Shown here: piece by piece, positions 37,338 to 46,320 of the stretch
How the letters are laid out: the number at the start of each line of letters is the position of its first letter
How positions within the stretch are numbered: the first letter of the stretch is position 1
Assembly: GCF_013033965.1 (NCBI RefSeq)
Contig: NZ_WQFE01000002.1
Coordinates: forward strand, 372,001 to 436,000
Length of the DNA: 64,000 nt
DNA from: Ruegeria atlantica
GTDB lineage: Bacteria; Pseudomonadota; Alphaproteobacteria; Rhodobacterales; Rhodobacteraceae
Direction of reading: 5' to 3'
The notes under the pieces: generated by a model
Told to the model about the DNA's origin: nothing
What the model saw: the letters and a program-made list of their open reading frames with translations, nothing else
The model's database searches: none
Made by a program: the position numbers and the translations under genes

Positions 37338-37407
37338 GCCACAGTGCATAGAACACAGGGGCGGAAGGGGGAAGAGAAACCCGAAAGAAACACTTCCCCG
37401 TGAGGTG

Positions 37408-38097
37408 TCAGAACCCGTAGCGCAAGCCGACATTGATGCTGAAGGCGTCGATATCGTCTTCAACTGTGCCTGTAGACGCACCATTTGGTGCCAAACGCGC
37501 AGAGGACACGTCGAATGCGCGGGCATATCGGGTGTCCAGGGTCAGAGCGGTGTTGGGGCTGATTTCATATGCGACACCTGCAATGACCTGAGCCGCAAAG
37601 GTCGTGTCGGTGTCGTTCAACTCGACGCCCGGTCCATATGCAAAGTCCAGATCAGAGTAGGTGGCACCCAAACCCAGACCGATATAGGGCGTGAACGCTC
37701 CGGCCTGCTTGAAATCGACCAGCACGTTGGCGAACAGCGATGTCTGCGACACGTCACCCGAAATGTTGCCTTCCGCACCGGGTCCATTTCCAGAGAAATT
37801 GACACCATCCACGTCGTTGTCACGATAGGACAGCTCCAGCTCGATCCGGGTGCCGATCCGATCATTCGACCATTGCGGGATCTCTTTGCCGACCGCGATG
37901 CCCAGCCCATAGCCGCCGTCGAAATCGGTATCAACCGATTGCGTCGATCCATTGATCGTGCCGCTAAAGTCGCTGTCCTGCAGTTGGCTGTACCCGGCAA
38001 AACCCTGCAAGTAGAGACCTTCGGACAAGCTTTGTGCGGCCAGCGCGGACGCGCTGATCGACAAAGCTGCAGAAGCGAGAAGAAGACGCGTAACCAT
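37408..38097 (-). CDS. Outer-membrane beta-barrel protein (OmpA/Omp25-like porin)
   Basis: 229 residues. Signal peptide MVTRLLLASAALSISASALAA, then alternating beta-strands: GLYLQGFAGYSQLQDS, GYGLGIAVGKEI, FTPYIGLGLGATYSD, and a C-terminal barrel end FSINVGLRYGF (terminal Phe). Fits an 8-strand barrel of the Omp25/outer-membrane immunogenic protein type. The start is ATG 38097, 7 bases after AAGGA; ATG 38103 lies next to it. Function as porin or adhesin not resolved. Confidence 0.85.
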   Translation of the reverse strand: MVTRLLLASAALSISASALAAQSLSEGLYLQGFAGYSQLQDSDFSGTINGSTQSVDTDFDGGYGLGIAVGKEIPQWSNDRIGTRIELELSYRDNDVDGVNFSGNGPGAEGNISGDVSQTSLFANVLVDFKQAGAFTPYIGLGLGATYSDLDFAYGPGVELNDTDTTFAAQVIAGVAYEISPNTALTLDTRYARAFDVSSARLAPNGASTGTVEDDIDAFSINVGLRYGF

Positions 38098-38247
38098 GAC
38101 CATGTCCTTTGTTCCATAATTGGTATGGCGGACATGTGGGCAATAACGGCACGAAAGAAAGGTGCATGCCCTTCACTTCAATTCACAGGATATTGGGCGC
38201 GTGTGAGTGAATAAGATCAACGCCAACCTAACACTTTGAAAAACGGT

Positions 38248-38769
38248 CTATGTGGTCGAATTCGAGCTGTCCAAGCCGTGTGTCACCAAAGGTTCGGACA
38301 GCAGTTCATCGATGAAGAGGCTGAGTAACTGAACGCGTCCCGTGACACCCGCCTTGCGGTATACTGCGGCGCATTGCGCTTTGACTGTGCCTTCCTTGGT
38401 CTGCCGCAACGATGCGATTTCCGCGATTGACAGACCTTTGATAGATAACAGGGCAACGTCGCGTTCGGCATCACTGAGGTCCCATTCGCTGAACTGAGAT
38501 TCAATGAGTTGAGCAAACGCACCCTGCGCCACGCTCAGTTGCCGTTGCATGTCGCGTACACGCCTGTTCTGAAACCGGATCAGCGCAATGGTCGCGGAAA
38601 GGCCTGCGATCAAGGCCAGCGCCAAGACAAGTTCGAAACTGTGGAGGTGGCGAAAACCCGCGCTTTCCTTGCCGGTAAAGTCCAGCATCGCGTCAGTCAT
38701 GAAAAAGGCGGCGCAGACGGCCTGCACCACCAGAAGGAGCCAAAGCAAAGACGTTTGTGAAAGCTTCAT
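38248..38769 (-). CDS. Membrane-bound LuxR-type helix-turn-helix regulator
   Basis: 173 residues. Two membrane helices (residues ~6-28 TSLLWLLLVVQAVCAAFFMT and ~44-64 FELVLALALIAGLSATIALIR) precede a LuxR-type HTH in the cytoplasm: LSDAERDVALLSIKGLSIAEIASLRQTKEGTVKAQCAAVYRKAG (~103-146). No receiver domain. GGAG lies 5-8 bases before the ATG. Such proteins bind DNA from the membrane. Adjacent to a PepSY protein on the same strand (23-base gap), possibly sensing envelope state. Confidence 0.85.
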   Translation of the reverse strand: MKLSQTSLLWLLLVVQAVCAAFFMTDAMLDFTGKESAGFRHLHSFELVLALALIAGLSATIALIRFQNRRVRDMQRQLSVAQGAFAQLIESQFSEWDLSDAERDVALLSIKGLSIAEIASLRQTKEGTVKAQCAAVYRKAGVTGRVQLLSLFIDELLSEPLVTHGLDSSNSTT

Positions 38770-38792
38770 GGGGCTCCTGAGATTTCCTTCGA

Positions 38793-39062
38793 TCAGTCGT
38801 CCTTTTCGAGTTCGATGGCCGTTACCACGCCGTCCGTCTCGGACAGGACCAGTTCAGTTTCTATGCCATCCTTGATGAGTTCAACCTCGATCTCACCGTC
38901 TTCGAACTCGATCTCTTCGATCTGGTATCCCTGCGCCTCCAGGGCGGTGCGGATATCAGCCTCGGTGGTGCCCAGTTTGTCTCCTAGTCCGACATTGGCC
39001 AGCGCAAGCACGGGCGCTGTTGCAATCAGTCCAGTCAGTGCCAGCAGTTTCAAGGTTTCCAT
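38793..39062 (-). CDS. Small exported PepSY-like protein
   Basis: 89 residues: signal peptide METLKLLALTGLIATAPVLALA, then a compact acidic domain (TTEADIRTALEAQGYQIEEIEFEDGEIEVELIKDG) with a PepSY beta-hairpin layout. TAGGAGAT precedes the ATG. It is the first gene of a pair with the membrane LuxR-type regulator, so a periplasmic ligand or inhibitor for that regulator is possible; this is inference. Confidence 0.78.
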   Translation of the reverse strand: METLKLLALTGLIATAPVLALANVGLGDKLGTTEADIRTALEAQGYQIEEIEFEDGEIEVELIKDGIETELVLSETDGVVTAIELEKDD

Positions 39063-39301
39063 TTTGCATCTCCTATTTTTACGTTGTGGCGATGCAGTGG
39101 ATTTGGGGGCAGGCCGGGTGCACTGCGATTGGCTTTTGGTTGAAACGCAAGGTATTGCACCAAGGTTTATGCCATGTAGCGTGGGGTTTCAGATCGCTTG
39201 GTTCTGCATTTGGGTGAATTGTGCTAGGGTTAGGCGGGGGAATTCTACAGGCAAGCAATCAGGGCATCGGGCTTTCAGACTGTGTAGAACAGGAGAAGAC
39301 G

Positions 39302-39937
39302 ATGGCATTTACAGATTGGTACGTTGAAGGCGATGCGTTCGGGAACTGCAATTGCGGCTATGCCTGCCCCTGTCAGTTCGAAGAGCTACCAACCCACGGG
39401 CATTGCCGTGGCTTTGAAGTGCTTGAGGTTTCCAAAGGGCATTTTGGCGACACCGATCTGGTGGGCACAAAGGCTGCGCTGATCTATGCATGGCCGGGCC
39501 CGATTTTTGAAGGCGGCGGTGAGATGCAGGTGATCATCGATCCCAGTGCTTCGGATGCCCAACGCGCCGCGCTGGAGAAGGTTTTTCATGGGGAAGAGAC
39601 CGAGGAAATGGCGACCCATTGGTACGTCTTCCGCGCCATGTGCAAAAAAGTCCACGAGACCCTGTTTCTGCCGATCAACTTCGAAATGGACATGGATGAG
39701 CGTACCGCCAAGGTTTTGATCGGTGACGTGCTTAATTCAACGGGTCGCCCAATTGAGGCACCACATGGCGGTGGCCCGCATCGCGTACGGATCGACATTC
39801 CCGGTGGTATCGAATTTACCCTGGCCGAGATTGGCAGCGCATCGACCACGGCGGACGCGGCGATCAAACTCGATCTGAACGACAGCTACGGGCAGTGGCA
39901 CGTGATGAAGCATGGCCCGTCGGGTGTGGCGCACTAA
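39302..39937 (+). CDS. DUF1326 domain protein
   Basis: 211 residues. N-terminal DWYVEGDAFGNCNCGYACPCQFEELP carries four Cys in the pattern CNC...CPC, typical of DUF1326 and probably metal-binding. HGHCRGFEVLEV, and C-terminal YGQWHVMKHGPSGVAH complete the domain. ATG 39302 is chosen for CAGGAGAAG just upstream. Function unknown. The 239-base gap to the left holds nothing I can name. Confidence 0.85.
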   Translation: MAFTDWYVEGDAFGNCNCGYACPCQFEELPTHGHCRGFEVLEVSKGHFGDTDLVGTKAALIYAWPGPIFEGGGEMQVIIDPSASDAQRAALEKVFHGEETEEMATHWYVFRAMCKKVHETLFLPINFEMDMDERTAKVLIGDVLNSTGRPIEAPHGGGPHRVRIDIPGGIEFTLAEIGSASTTADAAIKLDLNDSYGQWHVMKHGPSGVAH

Positions 39938-40599
39938 GGTAAACGTTCGATAGTTGCACCCACTCTCAGGCTGTACGGCGTGGCCCTCCAGCACGTGTGG
40001 TCTGGCGGACACCCATCTACAGGTTCCGAAGTTGCGGCAGCTCTGATCATTTCGGAAAGGGGCAACGTCAAGCCAATGTCATCTGGCGTGACGGTATAGT
40101 CTTCCGCATAGACGTTGAAGTCCAGAGCCTCGGCTATTGGCCGCAATTCTTCGTCGGCTGTCCGCTCTAGTTGATTGCGATCCTCTTCGGACAATTCGGG
40201 CAAGTATGCTGTGACGGTACACATATGTCCTTTGCCGGGGAGGCCCGAAGTGTCCCCTTCTATCAGATACAGTGTTTCTGACCATCCAACGGAGATCTCC
40301 AAAGCTGCATCTTTGGGGTCTTTTGCTGATGCCCATTCGTTCACTTCGTAGACTAGTCTCAACCGATCTGCTTTCAGCGAGTGCTTTAAGCCGAGACGAC
40401 GTGCTGTCGTTTCAAAATCCGCTAGACGAGTCAGGCTGTTCAAGCACAAGTCTTTGAACAGCTGCACAAACTGACTTTGACTGACGATGGGGCTTGGCCC
40501 CGGAAGAATGTAGGCATCGGCATCTGTCGGTTTCGGGTACGTGTCAGGTTCACATGCACAGAGTAGAGATAACCAAGCTAGGGCGATCAATTTCTTCAA
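39934..40599 (-). CDS. Putative lipoprotein, function unknown
   Basis: 221 residues starting from TTG (MKKLIALAWLSLLCACEPD), with GAGAGAG about 10 bases upstream. A lipobox (LCAC) is at residue ~16. The mature protein is acidic with Cys pairs (LCLNS; HMCTV; DGCPPDHTC). No family recognised. The stretch is visibly more AT-rich than its neighbours, which suggests a recently acquired or fast-evolving gene. It overlaps the end of DUF1326 by 4 bases, convergently. Confidence 0.7.
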   Translation of the reverse strand: MKKLIALAWLSLLCACEPDTYPKPTDADAYILPGPSPIVSQSQFVQLFKDLCLNSLTRLADFETTARRLGLKHSLKADRLRLVYEVNEWASAKDPKDAALEISVGWSETLYLIEGDTSGLPGKGHMCTVTAYLPELSEEDRNQLERTADEELRPIAEALDFNVYAEDYTVTPDDIGLTLPLSEMIRAAATSEPVDGCPPDHTCWRATPYSLRVGATIERLP

Positions 40600-40757
40600 A
40601 TGAAATGCTCTCTCTGCTGGGTAACTTGGCTAAATGTGTCACAATCCCCTTATTTTCAAAAGACTTAGCTGACATTTGATTGCTGAGGCAGTGGGTTTCG
40701 GTTTGTTGCGCAGGGCAATCGAACAGCCAGACACCAAACAAAACGACCAAAGAAATA

Positions 40758-40781
40758 GGCCCCGGCGTTTCCACCGGGGCC
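40758..40781 (-). terminator. Probable terminator after pnp
   Basis: Stem GGCCCCGG (40758-40765) / CCGGGGCC (40774-40781) with an 8-base loop, followed on the minus strand by TATTTCTTTGG. It lies 25 bases beyond the pnp stop. The T-tract is interrupted, so strength is uncertain. Confidence 0.65.
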
Positions 40782-40805
40782 TTGATCATTTGAAAGAAGA
40801 GCAGA

Positions 40806-42956
40806 TTACTCTGCGCTTTCCTCTTTCTTTTCTTTCTTCTCGGGAACGATCTCTTCGCCGGTTTCCTGATCGACAACTTTCATCGACAGGCGGACCTTGC
40901 CGCGGTCGTCAAAGCCCAGCAGCTTGACCTTAACTTCCTGGCCTTCCTTCAGAACATCCGACGGATGGTTCAGGCGGCGGTTTTCGATCTGGGACACGTG
41001 CACCAGACCGTCGCGCTTGCCAAAGAAGTTCACGAAGGCGCCGAAGTCGACGATCTTGACCACTTTACCGGTGTAGATCTGGCCTTCTTCCGGCTCAGCG
41101 ACGATCGAGTGGATCATTTCATAGGCCTTCTTGATCGATTCACCGTCAGGCGAGGCGATCTTGATGACGCCGTCGTCGTTGATGTCGACCTTGGCACCCG
41201 AAACCTCGACGATTTCGCGGATGACCTTACCGCCCGAGCCGATCACTTCGCGGATCTTGTCGGTCGGGATGTTCATGGTCTCGATGCGCGGCGCGTGGAC
41301 CGAGAACTCGTTGGTCTCGGACAGGGCTTTGCCCATCTCACCAAGAATGTGCATCCGGCCGTCCTTGGCTTGTGCCAGGGCTTTCTCCATGATCTCGGGC
41401 GTGATGCCTGCGACCTTGATGTCCATCTGCAGCGAGGTGATGCCGTTTTCGGTACCCGCAACTTTGAAGTCCATGTCGCCCAGGTGATCTTCGTCACCCA
41501 GAATGTCCGACAGGATGGCGTAGTCGCCGTCATCTTCCAGGATCAGACCCATGGCCACACCGGCAACCGGTGCTTTCAGCGGAACGCCTGCATCCATCAT
41601 CGACAGCGAGCCGCCGCAGACCGACGCCATCGAGCTGGAGCCGTTGGATTCAGTGATCTCCGACACGATGCGGATCGTGTAGGGGAAGTCGGTCGCCGCA
41701 GGCAGAACCGCCTGCAGGGCGCGCCATGCCAGCTTGCCGTGACCGATCTCACGACGGCCCGGGCCACCAACGCGGCCAACTTCACCAACCGAATACGGAG
41801 GGAAGTTGTAGTGCAGCAGGAAGTTCGATTTGAAGTTGCCGTGCAGCGCGTCGATGAACTGTTCATCGTCACCGGTGCCCAGCGTGGTCACGGCCAAAGC
41901 CTGTGTTTCACCACGGGTGAACAGGGCGGAACCATGGGTCCGGGGCAGCATCGAGGTTTCTGCAACGATTGAACGGATATCGGTGGTCGAACGACCGTCG
42001 ATCCGCTTGCCGCCCTTGACGACGTCACCGCGCAGAATGCCCGCTTCCAGCTTTTTCATCGCGGAACCGAGGTTGCCGTCTTCCAGCTGCTCTTCGGTCA
42101 GCGCTTCCTTGATAGCTTCACGGGCAGCAGCAACAGCGGCGGTGCGCTCCTGCTTGTCGGTGATTGCGAAGGCGGCGCGCATCTGCTCTTCACCGGCGGC
42201 CTTAACCGCTGCAGACAGTTCGGAGTAATCCGGCGCTTGGAAGTCAAACGGCTCTTTCGCGGCTTCTTCGGCCAGCGAGATGATCAGGTCGATCACCGGC
42301 TGGATCTGCTCATGGGCAAAGTTCACCGCGCCCAGCATTTCCGCCTCGGACAGTTCGTAGGCTTCCGATTCAACCATCATCACGGCGTCTTTGGTGCCGG
42401 CAACAACCAGATCCAGACGCTGTTCAGGGTTCAGGCGCAGGTCCTGCATGTCATCGACGGTCGGGTTCAGAACGTATTCACCGTCCTCGAAACCAACGCG
42501 TGCACCGGCGATCGGGCCACGGAACGGCGCACCGGAAATGGTCAGCGCAGCGGACGCAGCGATCATTGCAACGATGTCGGGGTCGTTAACCAGGTCGTGG
42601 GACAGCACGGTGCACATCACCAGAACTTCGTTTTTGAAGCCGTCAACGAACAGCGGGCGGATCGGACGGTCGATCAGGCGCGCGGTCAGCGTCTCTTTCT
42701 CGGTCGGGCGCGCCTCGCGCTTGAAGAAGCCACCCGGAACCTTGCCGGCGGCATAGTATTTTTCCTGATAGTGGACGGTCAGCGGGAAAAAGTCCTGACC
42801 CGGTTTTTGAGCCCGTGCAAAGGTCACGTTCGCCATGACGCTGGTTTCCCCCAGAGTCGCGATCACGCTGCCGTCAGCCTGACGGGCAACCTTGCCGGTT
42901 TCCAGTGTGAGCGTCTCTTCGCCCCACTGCATAGATTTTTTCGTTACATCAAACAT
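40806..42956 (-). CDS. pnp: Polyribonucleotide nucleotidyltransferase (PNPase)
   Basis: 716 residues. Two RNase PH-like core domains ([58 protein letters not shown]), then a KH domain ([17 protein letters not shown]) and an S1 domain ([33 protein letters not shown]). Phosphorolytic 3'-5' exoribonuclease of the RNA degradosome. The C-terminus is Lys/Glu-rich. Often directly next to rpsO; here rpsO lies about 12.7 kb away. Its leader contains hairpins at 42972-43026. Confidence 0.97.
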   Translation of the reverse strand: MFDVTKKSMQWGEETLTLETGKVARQADGSVIATLGETSVMANVTFARAQKPGQDFFPLTVHYQEKYYAAGKVPGGFFKREARPTEKETLTARLIDRPIRPLFVDGFKNEVLVMCTVLSHDLVNDPDIVAMIAASAALTISGAPFRGPIAGARVGFEDGEYVLNPTVDDMQDLRLNPEQRLDLVVAGTKDAVMMVESEAYELSEAEMLGAVNFAHEQIQPVIDLIISLAEEAAKEPFDFQAPDYSELSAAVKAAGEEQMRAAFAITDKQERTAAVAAAREAIKEALTEEQLEDGNLGSAMKKLEAGILRGDVVKGGKRIDGRSTTDIRSIVAETSMLPRTHGSALFTRGETQALAVTTLGTGDDEQFIDALHGNFKSNFLLHYNFPPYSVGEVGRVGGPGRREIGHGKLAWRALQAVLPAATDFPYTIRIVSEITESNGSSSMASVCGGSLSMMDAGVPLKAPVAGVAMGLILEDDGDYAILSDILGDEDHLGDMDFKVAGTENGITSLQMDIKVAGITPEIMEKALAQAKDGRMHILGEMGKALSETNEFSVHAPRIETMNIPTDKIREVIGSGGKVIREIVEVSGAKVDINDDGVIKIASPDGESIKKAYEMIHSIVAEPEEGQIYTGKVVKIVDFGAFVNFFGKRDGLVHVSQIENRRLNHPSDVLKEGQEVKVKLLGFDDRGKVRLSMKVVDQETGEEIVPEKKEKKEESAE

Positions 42957-42971
42957 ATGCGTATCCTAGAT

Positions 42972-43026
42972 GGGAGCACTCCCGCCCCTGCGGGTCTCCC
43001 GTTTGCATGGCGGCCCCATTGCCGCC
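42972..43026 (-). promoter_or_regulatory. Structured 5' leader of pnp
   Basis: Two hairpins upstream of the pnp ATG: a nested one at 42972-43000 (outer GGGAG/CTCCC, inner CCCGC/GCGGG) and a second, GGCGGC (43009-43014) / GCCGCC (43021-43026) with a 6-base loop. In E. coli, pnp is autoregulated through RNase III cleavage of a leader hairpin; a similar role here is inferred. Confidence 0.5.
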
Positions 43027-43187
43027 GATCCCGTTTTAGCTTTCGTCTGAGTGCCGGGATCAGGGCACAACGTCTCAGATATCGCGCGCATACATCAGAT
43101 TGCTGTCGAAGGAAAGGGGAACCGCACAAGACCAGGGGAGGACCGCGCAGCCTACGCCCGATCCTTGCTGGACCGGGCCGGGAGTGT

Positions 43188-43556
43188 TCAGAGGATTGCG
43201 TGCGCGAGGATCATCACCACGCCGCATCCCAAGGCGTAACTGGTGTCGACCGCAATCGCGAACGCGCTTTTTTGCGCCCAGGCCCCGACCGAGGCCGCCT
43301 GCGCCGCCACCGCAAGGATGGCCAGAACGGCGACACCCAGACTGTTGGTGGTTTCGGTGATCCCAATCACGGTGGCCAGCAAGATCAGGAATACGATCTG
43401 TGCGGTCATCTGTGGCAATGGCGGCGAATCCGGCGGCGTCGGATCGATCCGGGTTCCTTCGGCCCAGCGTTTTTGGAAGCCGACCGGTCCGTAGACCAGC
43501 CACCCCAGCAGAAAGGCCGCGATTACCCCCGCGGCAAGGGCCAGCCAGTTGATCAT
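43188..43556 (-). CDS. DUF1761-like membrane protein
   Basis: 122 residues with about four hydrophobic helices (INWLALAAGVIAAFLLGWLVYG, AQIVFLILLATVIGITETT, GVAVLAILAVAAQAASVGAW). The layout of a single GWLVYGPVGFQKRW motif after the first helix suits DUF1761. Function unknown. Overlaps the AHSA1-type gene by 4 bases and is last in the ArsR operon. Confidence 0.8.
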   Translation of the reverse strand: MINWLALAAGVIAAFLLGWLVYGPVGFQKRWAEGTRIDPTPPDSPPLPQMTAQIVFLILLATVIGITETTNSLGVAVLAILAVAAQAASVGAWAQKSAFAIAVDTSYALGCGVVMILAHAIL

Positions 43557-43975
43557 AGCGCCGCCTCCAGCGCCACAAGGATCGCAGTCCAGCCGCCCTC
43601 GTGATTGTCACGGCTTTCCTGTGATGGAAAGCGGATGTGATGCAGGCGCAACTCAGTTCCCGTGTCGATCGGCGTGAAATCCAGCGTCACGGTGGAGTCG
43701 TCCTGACTGTACGGAGAATTCCAGGTGAATTGCAGCCGGTTCGGGCGGTCGATGACCTTGTATTCGCCCTCATGTGGCAGATCTCCGGCTTCGGGCGCGC
43801 GCATGATGATCTTGAAACGCCCACCTACCTTTGCGTCGGACTGCGCCTCGGGCACGGTCATACCCGGCCCCGGCAGCATGAATTTAGCCAGCATCTCAGG
43901 GTTCAACCAGGCGTCGAATACCTTCTCGGGCGGGTGCGGGATTGCGCGTGTGATTTCAAGAGACAGTTCCGTCAT
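43553..43975 (-). CDS. AHSA1/SRPBCC family protein
   Basis: 140 residues of the START-like SRPBCC fold (activator of Hsp90 ATPase homolog family): TRAIPHPPEKVFDAWLNPEMLAKFM, GGRFKIIMRAP, NRLQFTWNSPY, and GGWTAILVALEAAL. ATG 43975 lies inside the ArsR gene's end (20-base overlap), so it is translationally coupled. ArsR-AHSA1 pairs are common; the ligand is hydrophobic but unknown. Confidence 0.9.
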   Translation of the reverse strand: MTELSLEITRAIPHPPEKVFDAWLNPEMLAKFMLPGPGMTVPEAQSDAKVGGRFKIIMRAPEAGDLPHEGEYKVIDRPNRLQFTWNSPYSQDDSTVTLDFTPIDTGTELRLHHIRFPSQESRDNHEGGWTAILVALEAAL

Positions 43976-44309
43976 CTTCTGGGTCCTCCAAAGCAGTTTC
44001 CAAAGCGTCCAACCGAAGCGCCCAGATCGAACGCAAACCGGCAAACCATTCATCCACGGCTGACAAGGGATCCATTTGAATCTCGATCAAATGCTCGCGC
44101 CACTCAGTCCGGCGTCGCACCAGCCCGGCGTTTTCCAGCACCTTGATGTGCTTGGACACCGAATTGAGGCTCATCTCGAAGCGCCGCGCGATATCCGTCA
44201 CCCGCAAGGGACCCTGCTGCGCAAGCATTGTCAGGATCGCACGGCGAGTTGGGTCGGACGCGGCTTTCAATATCGCGCTCAGATCAAAGCGACTCTCTCG
44301 TTCAACCAT
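43956..44309 (-). CDS. ArsR family transcriptional regulator
   Basis: 117 residues with winged helix DLSAILKAASDPTRRAILTML, GPLRVTDIARRFEMSLNSVSKHIKVLENAGLVRRR. No metal-binding Cys motif (no ELCVCDL), so not a metalloid sensor; this is the SRPBCC-associated subgroup. The start ATG at 44309 lies within a palindrome that recurs 39 bases upstream. Heads the three-gene operon with the AHSA1 and DUF1761 genes. Confidence 0.92.
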   Translation of the reverse strand: MVERESRFDLSAILKAASDPTRRAILTMLAQQGPLRVTDIARRFEMSLNSVSKHIKVLENAGLVRRRTEWREHLIEIQMDPLSAVDEWFAGLRSIWALRLDALETALEDPEDDGTVS

Positions 44310-44317
44310 ATGGATGA
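44302..44317. promoter_or_regulatory. ArsR operator copy 1, overlapping the arsR start codon
   Basis: TCAACCATATGGATGA: near-perfect palindrome (TCA-n-CCATATGG-n-TGA). The arsR start codon lies within it. The second copy is 39 bases away and shares 14 of 16 bases. Likely autoregulatory binding site. Confidence 0.7.
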
Positions 44318-44340
44318 ATTACAACCTTCTTCTGCGTCAG

Positions 44341-44356
44341 TCAACCATTTGGGTGA
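44341..44356. promoter_or_regulatory. ArsR operator copy 2
   Basis: TCAACCATTTGGGTGA, differing from copy 1 at two positions and keeping the TCA...TGA arms; the matching sequence continues on both sides (AATAACA versus AATTACA). Located 32 bases upstream of the arsR ATG, where it would block the promoter. Confidence 0.7.
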
Positions 44357-44601
44357 ATAACATGTATAAAGCCCCTTGGCCAGCAGATGTGGCGAGCACT
44401 CTCAACGCTAACTGAGATCTCTTAGTAAGCTCCATAAATTCATTAACAGGAATGCGTTTGGTGAAATTATGTCGTCAGTGTAGGCTGTTATCACGAAGCC
44501 CGCGGTCGAATTGACGGAGAAGCGCCAAGGGACAAAATCTCGTTTCCGTCCGCTGGTCGAATACCTTGGCGTTTGCACTTAGCGAACAGAAGGGCAGACG
44601 A

Positions 44602-46203
44602 ATGGCTGAAACCAAGAAAATGCTGGATCCGGATCCCCGGATTTATGATTTTGAGACCGAATACGAGCTTGGGCAGGACAACGTCCGACCCTTCGGTCTG
44701 GACATCCACAACCCGGTCTTTTTGATCTCGAGCATCCTGATCTTCGCGTTCGTACTGATCGCGCTTGCAAACCAGGAGGGGGCCGCGGCACTGTTTGGCT
44801 GGCTTCGACCATGGCTCACCAGCACATTTGACTGGTTCCTGGTTCTGTCGGTCGATGCCATCACCCTGTTCTGCCTGGTCCTGATCATCCTGCCGGTCGG
44901 CAAGGTGCGGATCGGTGGCAAGGACGCAAAGCCCGATTATTCCTATGCCGGATGGATCGCTATGATGTTCGCGGCTGGTATCGGTATCGGCCTGTTGTTC
45001 TTTGGGGTGATGGAGCCCGTTTACTACAACTTTGCCGAGGACGGTAACGCGGTGCCTCTGGGCATCGACATCGCGGTTCCGGGCAATGAATATGCTGGAA
45101 TCGTCGGCACGATCCATCACTGGGGGCTGGAAGGCTGGGCGGTCTATGCCGCAGTTGGCCTGAGCCTGGCCATCTTTGCGTACAACCTTGATCTTCCGCT
45201 GACCCTGCGGTCTGCCTTCTACCCGATCCTCGGAGAGCGTGTCTGGGGTTGGTGGGGCCATATCATAGATACACTAGCTGTATTTGCGACGCTGTTTGGG
45301 TTGACCACCTCGTTAGGTCTTGGCGCGCAGCAGGTTGCGGCAGGATTGAATGAGGTGTTCGGCATCGAACCCAGCCCAACTGTCACGGTCCTGCTGATCA
45401 TCGGTATCACGTTGATTGCGTTGGGCTCGGTCCTGATGGGCATGGATGCCGGGGTCAAACGGTTGAGTGAAATCAACATGATCATGGCCGTGGGTCTGTT
45501 TATCTTCGTGATCGTTGTTACCGGTGTCGGCACGGCCATTGCGCGGTATTTCAACGTGATGGTGGATTATGTGTTCCACCTGCCGGCGCTGTCGAACCCG
45601 TTTGGGCGTGAAGACACCAGTTACTTCCACGGCTGGACGACCTTCTACTGGGCCTGGTGGATTGCATGGTCACCCTTTGTGGGCATGTTCATCGCCCGCA
45701 TCTCAAAAGGTCGCACAGTGCGCGAGTTCATCCTTTGCGCCCTGCTGGCACCGACGGCTGTCTGCGCCTTGTGGATGTCGACCTTTGGCGGTGCCGCCAT
45801 CGACATGCTGAACGCAGGCGGAGCCGAAGGTGTCCGCGCCACGGTGATCGACAGCTACGCCCCTGAAGGTGCGCTGTTCGGATTCCTCAAGGAACTGCCG
45901 CTTTACGGTATTGTTGCGCCAATCGCGCTGGTCCTGATCGTGGTGTTCTTTGTCACCTCGTCGGATTCCGGTTCCCTGGTGATCGACACGATTACTGCGG
46001 GTGGCAAGATGGACGCACCGGTGGTTCAGCGGGTGTTTTGGTGCACGCTTGAGGGCCTGGTCGCCATTGCGCTGTTGCTCGGCGGGGGTCTCTCTGCACT
46101 GCAAGGTGCTGCGGTTTCGACAGGTATTCCGTTCACGTTGGTGGTTCTGATCATGTGCTACTGTTTGTGGCTGGCGCTGAAATCAGAAAAAGCCAAGATG
46201 TAG
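44602..46203 (+). CDS. BCCT family betaine/carnitine/choline transporter
   Basis: 533 residues, about 12 membrane helices. The BCCT substrate region is seen as GWTTFYWAWWIAWSPFVGMFIARISKGRTVREF (Trp-rich TM8 signature; quoted core WAWWIAWSPFVGMF), with AAGIGIGLLFFGVMEP in TM3 and FVTSSDSGSLVIDT later. The short C-terminal tail suggests no osmoregulatory extension. ATG 44602 (MAETKKMLDPD) has GAAGGGCAG upstream. Transports quaternary amines or related trimethylammonium/sulfonium compounds; the neighbouring demethylation genes support this. A strong terminator follows. Confidence 0.93.
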   Translation: MAETKKMLDPDPRIYDFETEYELGQDNVRPFGLDIHNPVFLISSILIFAFVLIALANQEGAAALFGWLRPWLTSTFDWFLVLSVDAITLFCLVLIILPVGKVRIGGKDAKPDYSYAGWIAMMFAAGIGIGLLFFGVMEPVYYNFAEDGNAVPLGIDIAVPGNEYAGIVGTIHHWGLEGWAVYAAVGLSLAIFAYNLDLPLTLRSAFYPILGERVWGWWGHIIDTLAVFATLFGLTTSLGLGAQQVAAGLNEVFGIEPSPTVTVLLIIGITLIALGSVLMGMDAGVKRLSEINMIMAVGLFIFVIVVTGVGTAIARYFNVMVDYVFHLPALSNPFGREDTSYFHGWTTFYWAWWIAWSPFVGMFIARISKGRTVREFILCALLAPTAVCALWMSTFGGAAIDMLNAGGAEGVRATVIDSYAPEGALFGFLKELPLYGIVAPIALVLIVVFFVTSSDSGSLVIDTITAGGKMDAPVVQRVFWCTLEGLVAIALLLGGGLSALQGAAVSTGIPFTLVVLIMCYCLWLALKSEKAKM

Positions 46204-46224
46204 GGGCTTGATCCCGAAATACTG

Positions 46225-46252
46225 AAACGCCCGCCTTTTGGCGGGCGTTTTT
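46225..46252 (+). terminator. Rho-independent terminator of the BCCT gene
   Basis: Stem ACGCCCGCC (46227-46235) / GGCGGGCGT (46240-46248) with a TTTT loop, then T5 (46248-46252), 21 bases after the stop. The A-flank on the left makes it usable on the minus strand for the aminotransferase transcript, whose gene ends at 46321. Confidence 0.9.
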
Positions 46253-46320
46253 CGTCCCCAGACAACCATAAACGCCCGGATCATTCGAAGCCAAATGGCA
46301 TGGGCCGATGGCCCGGACAT

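Noticed and set aside
40965-41972. 335-codon plus-strand frame inside pnp
   Set aside because: Antisense to a clearly conserved gene; no motif, no ribosome site.
42237-43604. 455-codon open frame on the plus strand opposite pnp
   Set aside because: It lies antisense to pnp and crosses the DUF1761 gene; composition is Arg/His-rich as expected of a GC-rich shadow frame, with no domain.
43956-44309. ArsR as an arsenic/metal sensor
   Set aside because: The metal-binding Cys motif of metal-sensing ArsR proteins is missing and the partner is an SRPBCC protein.
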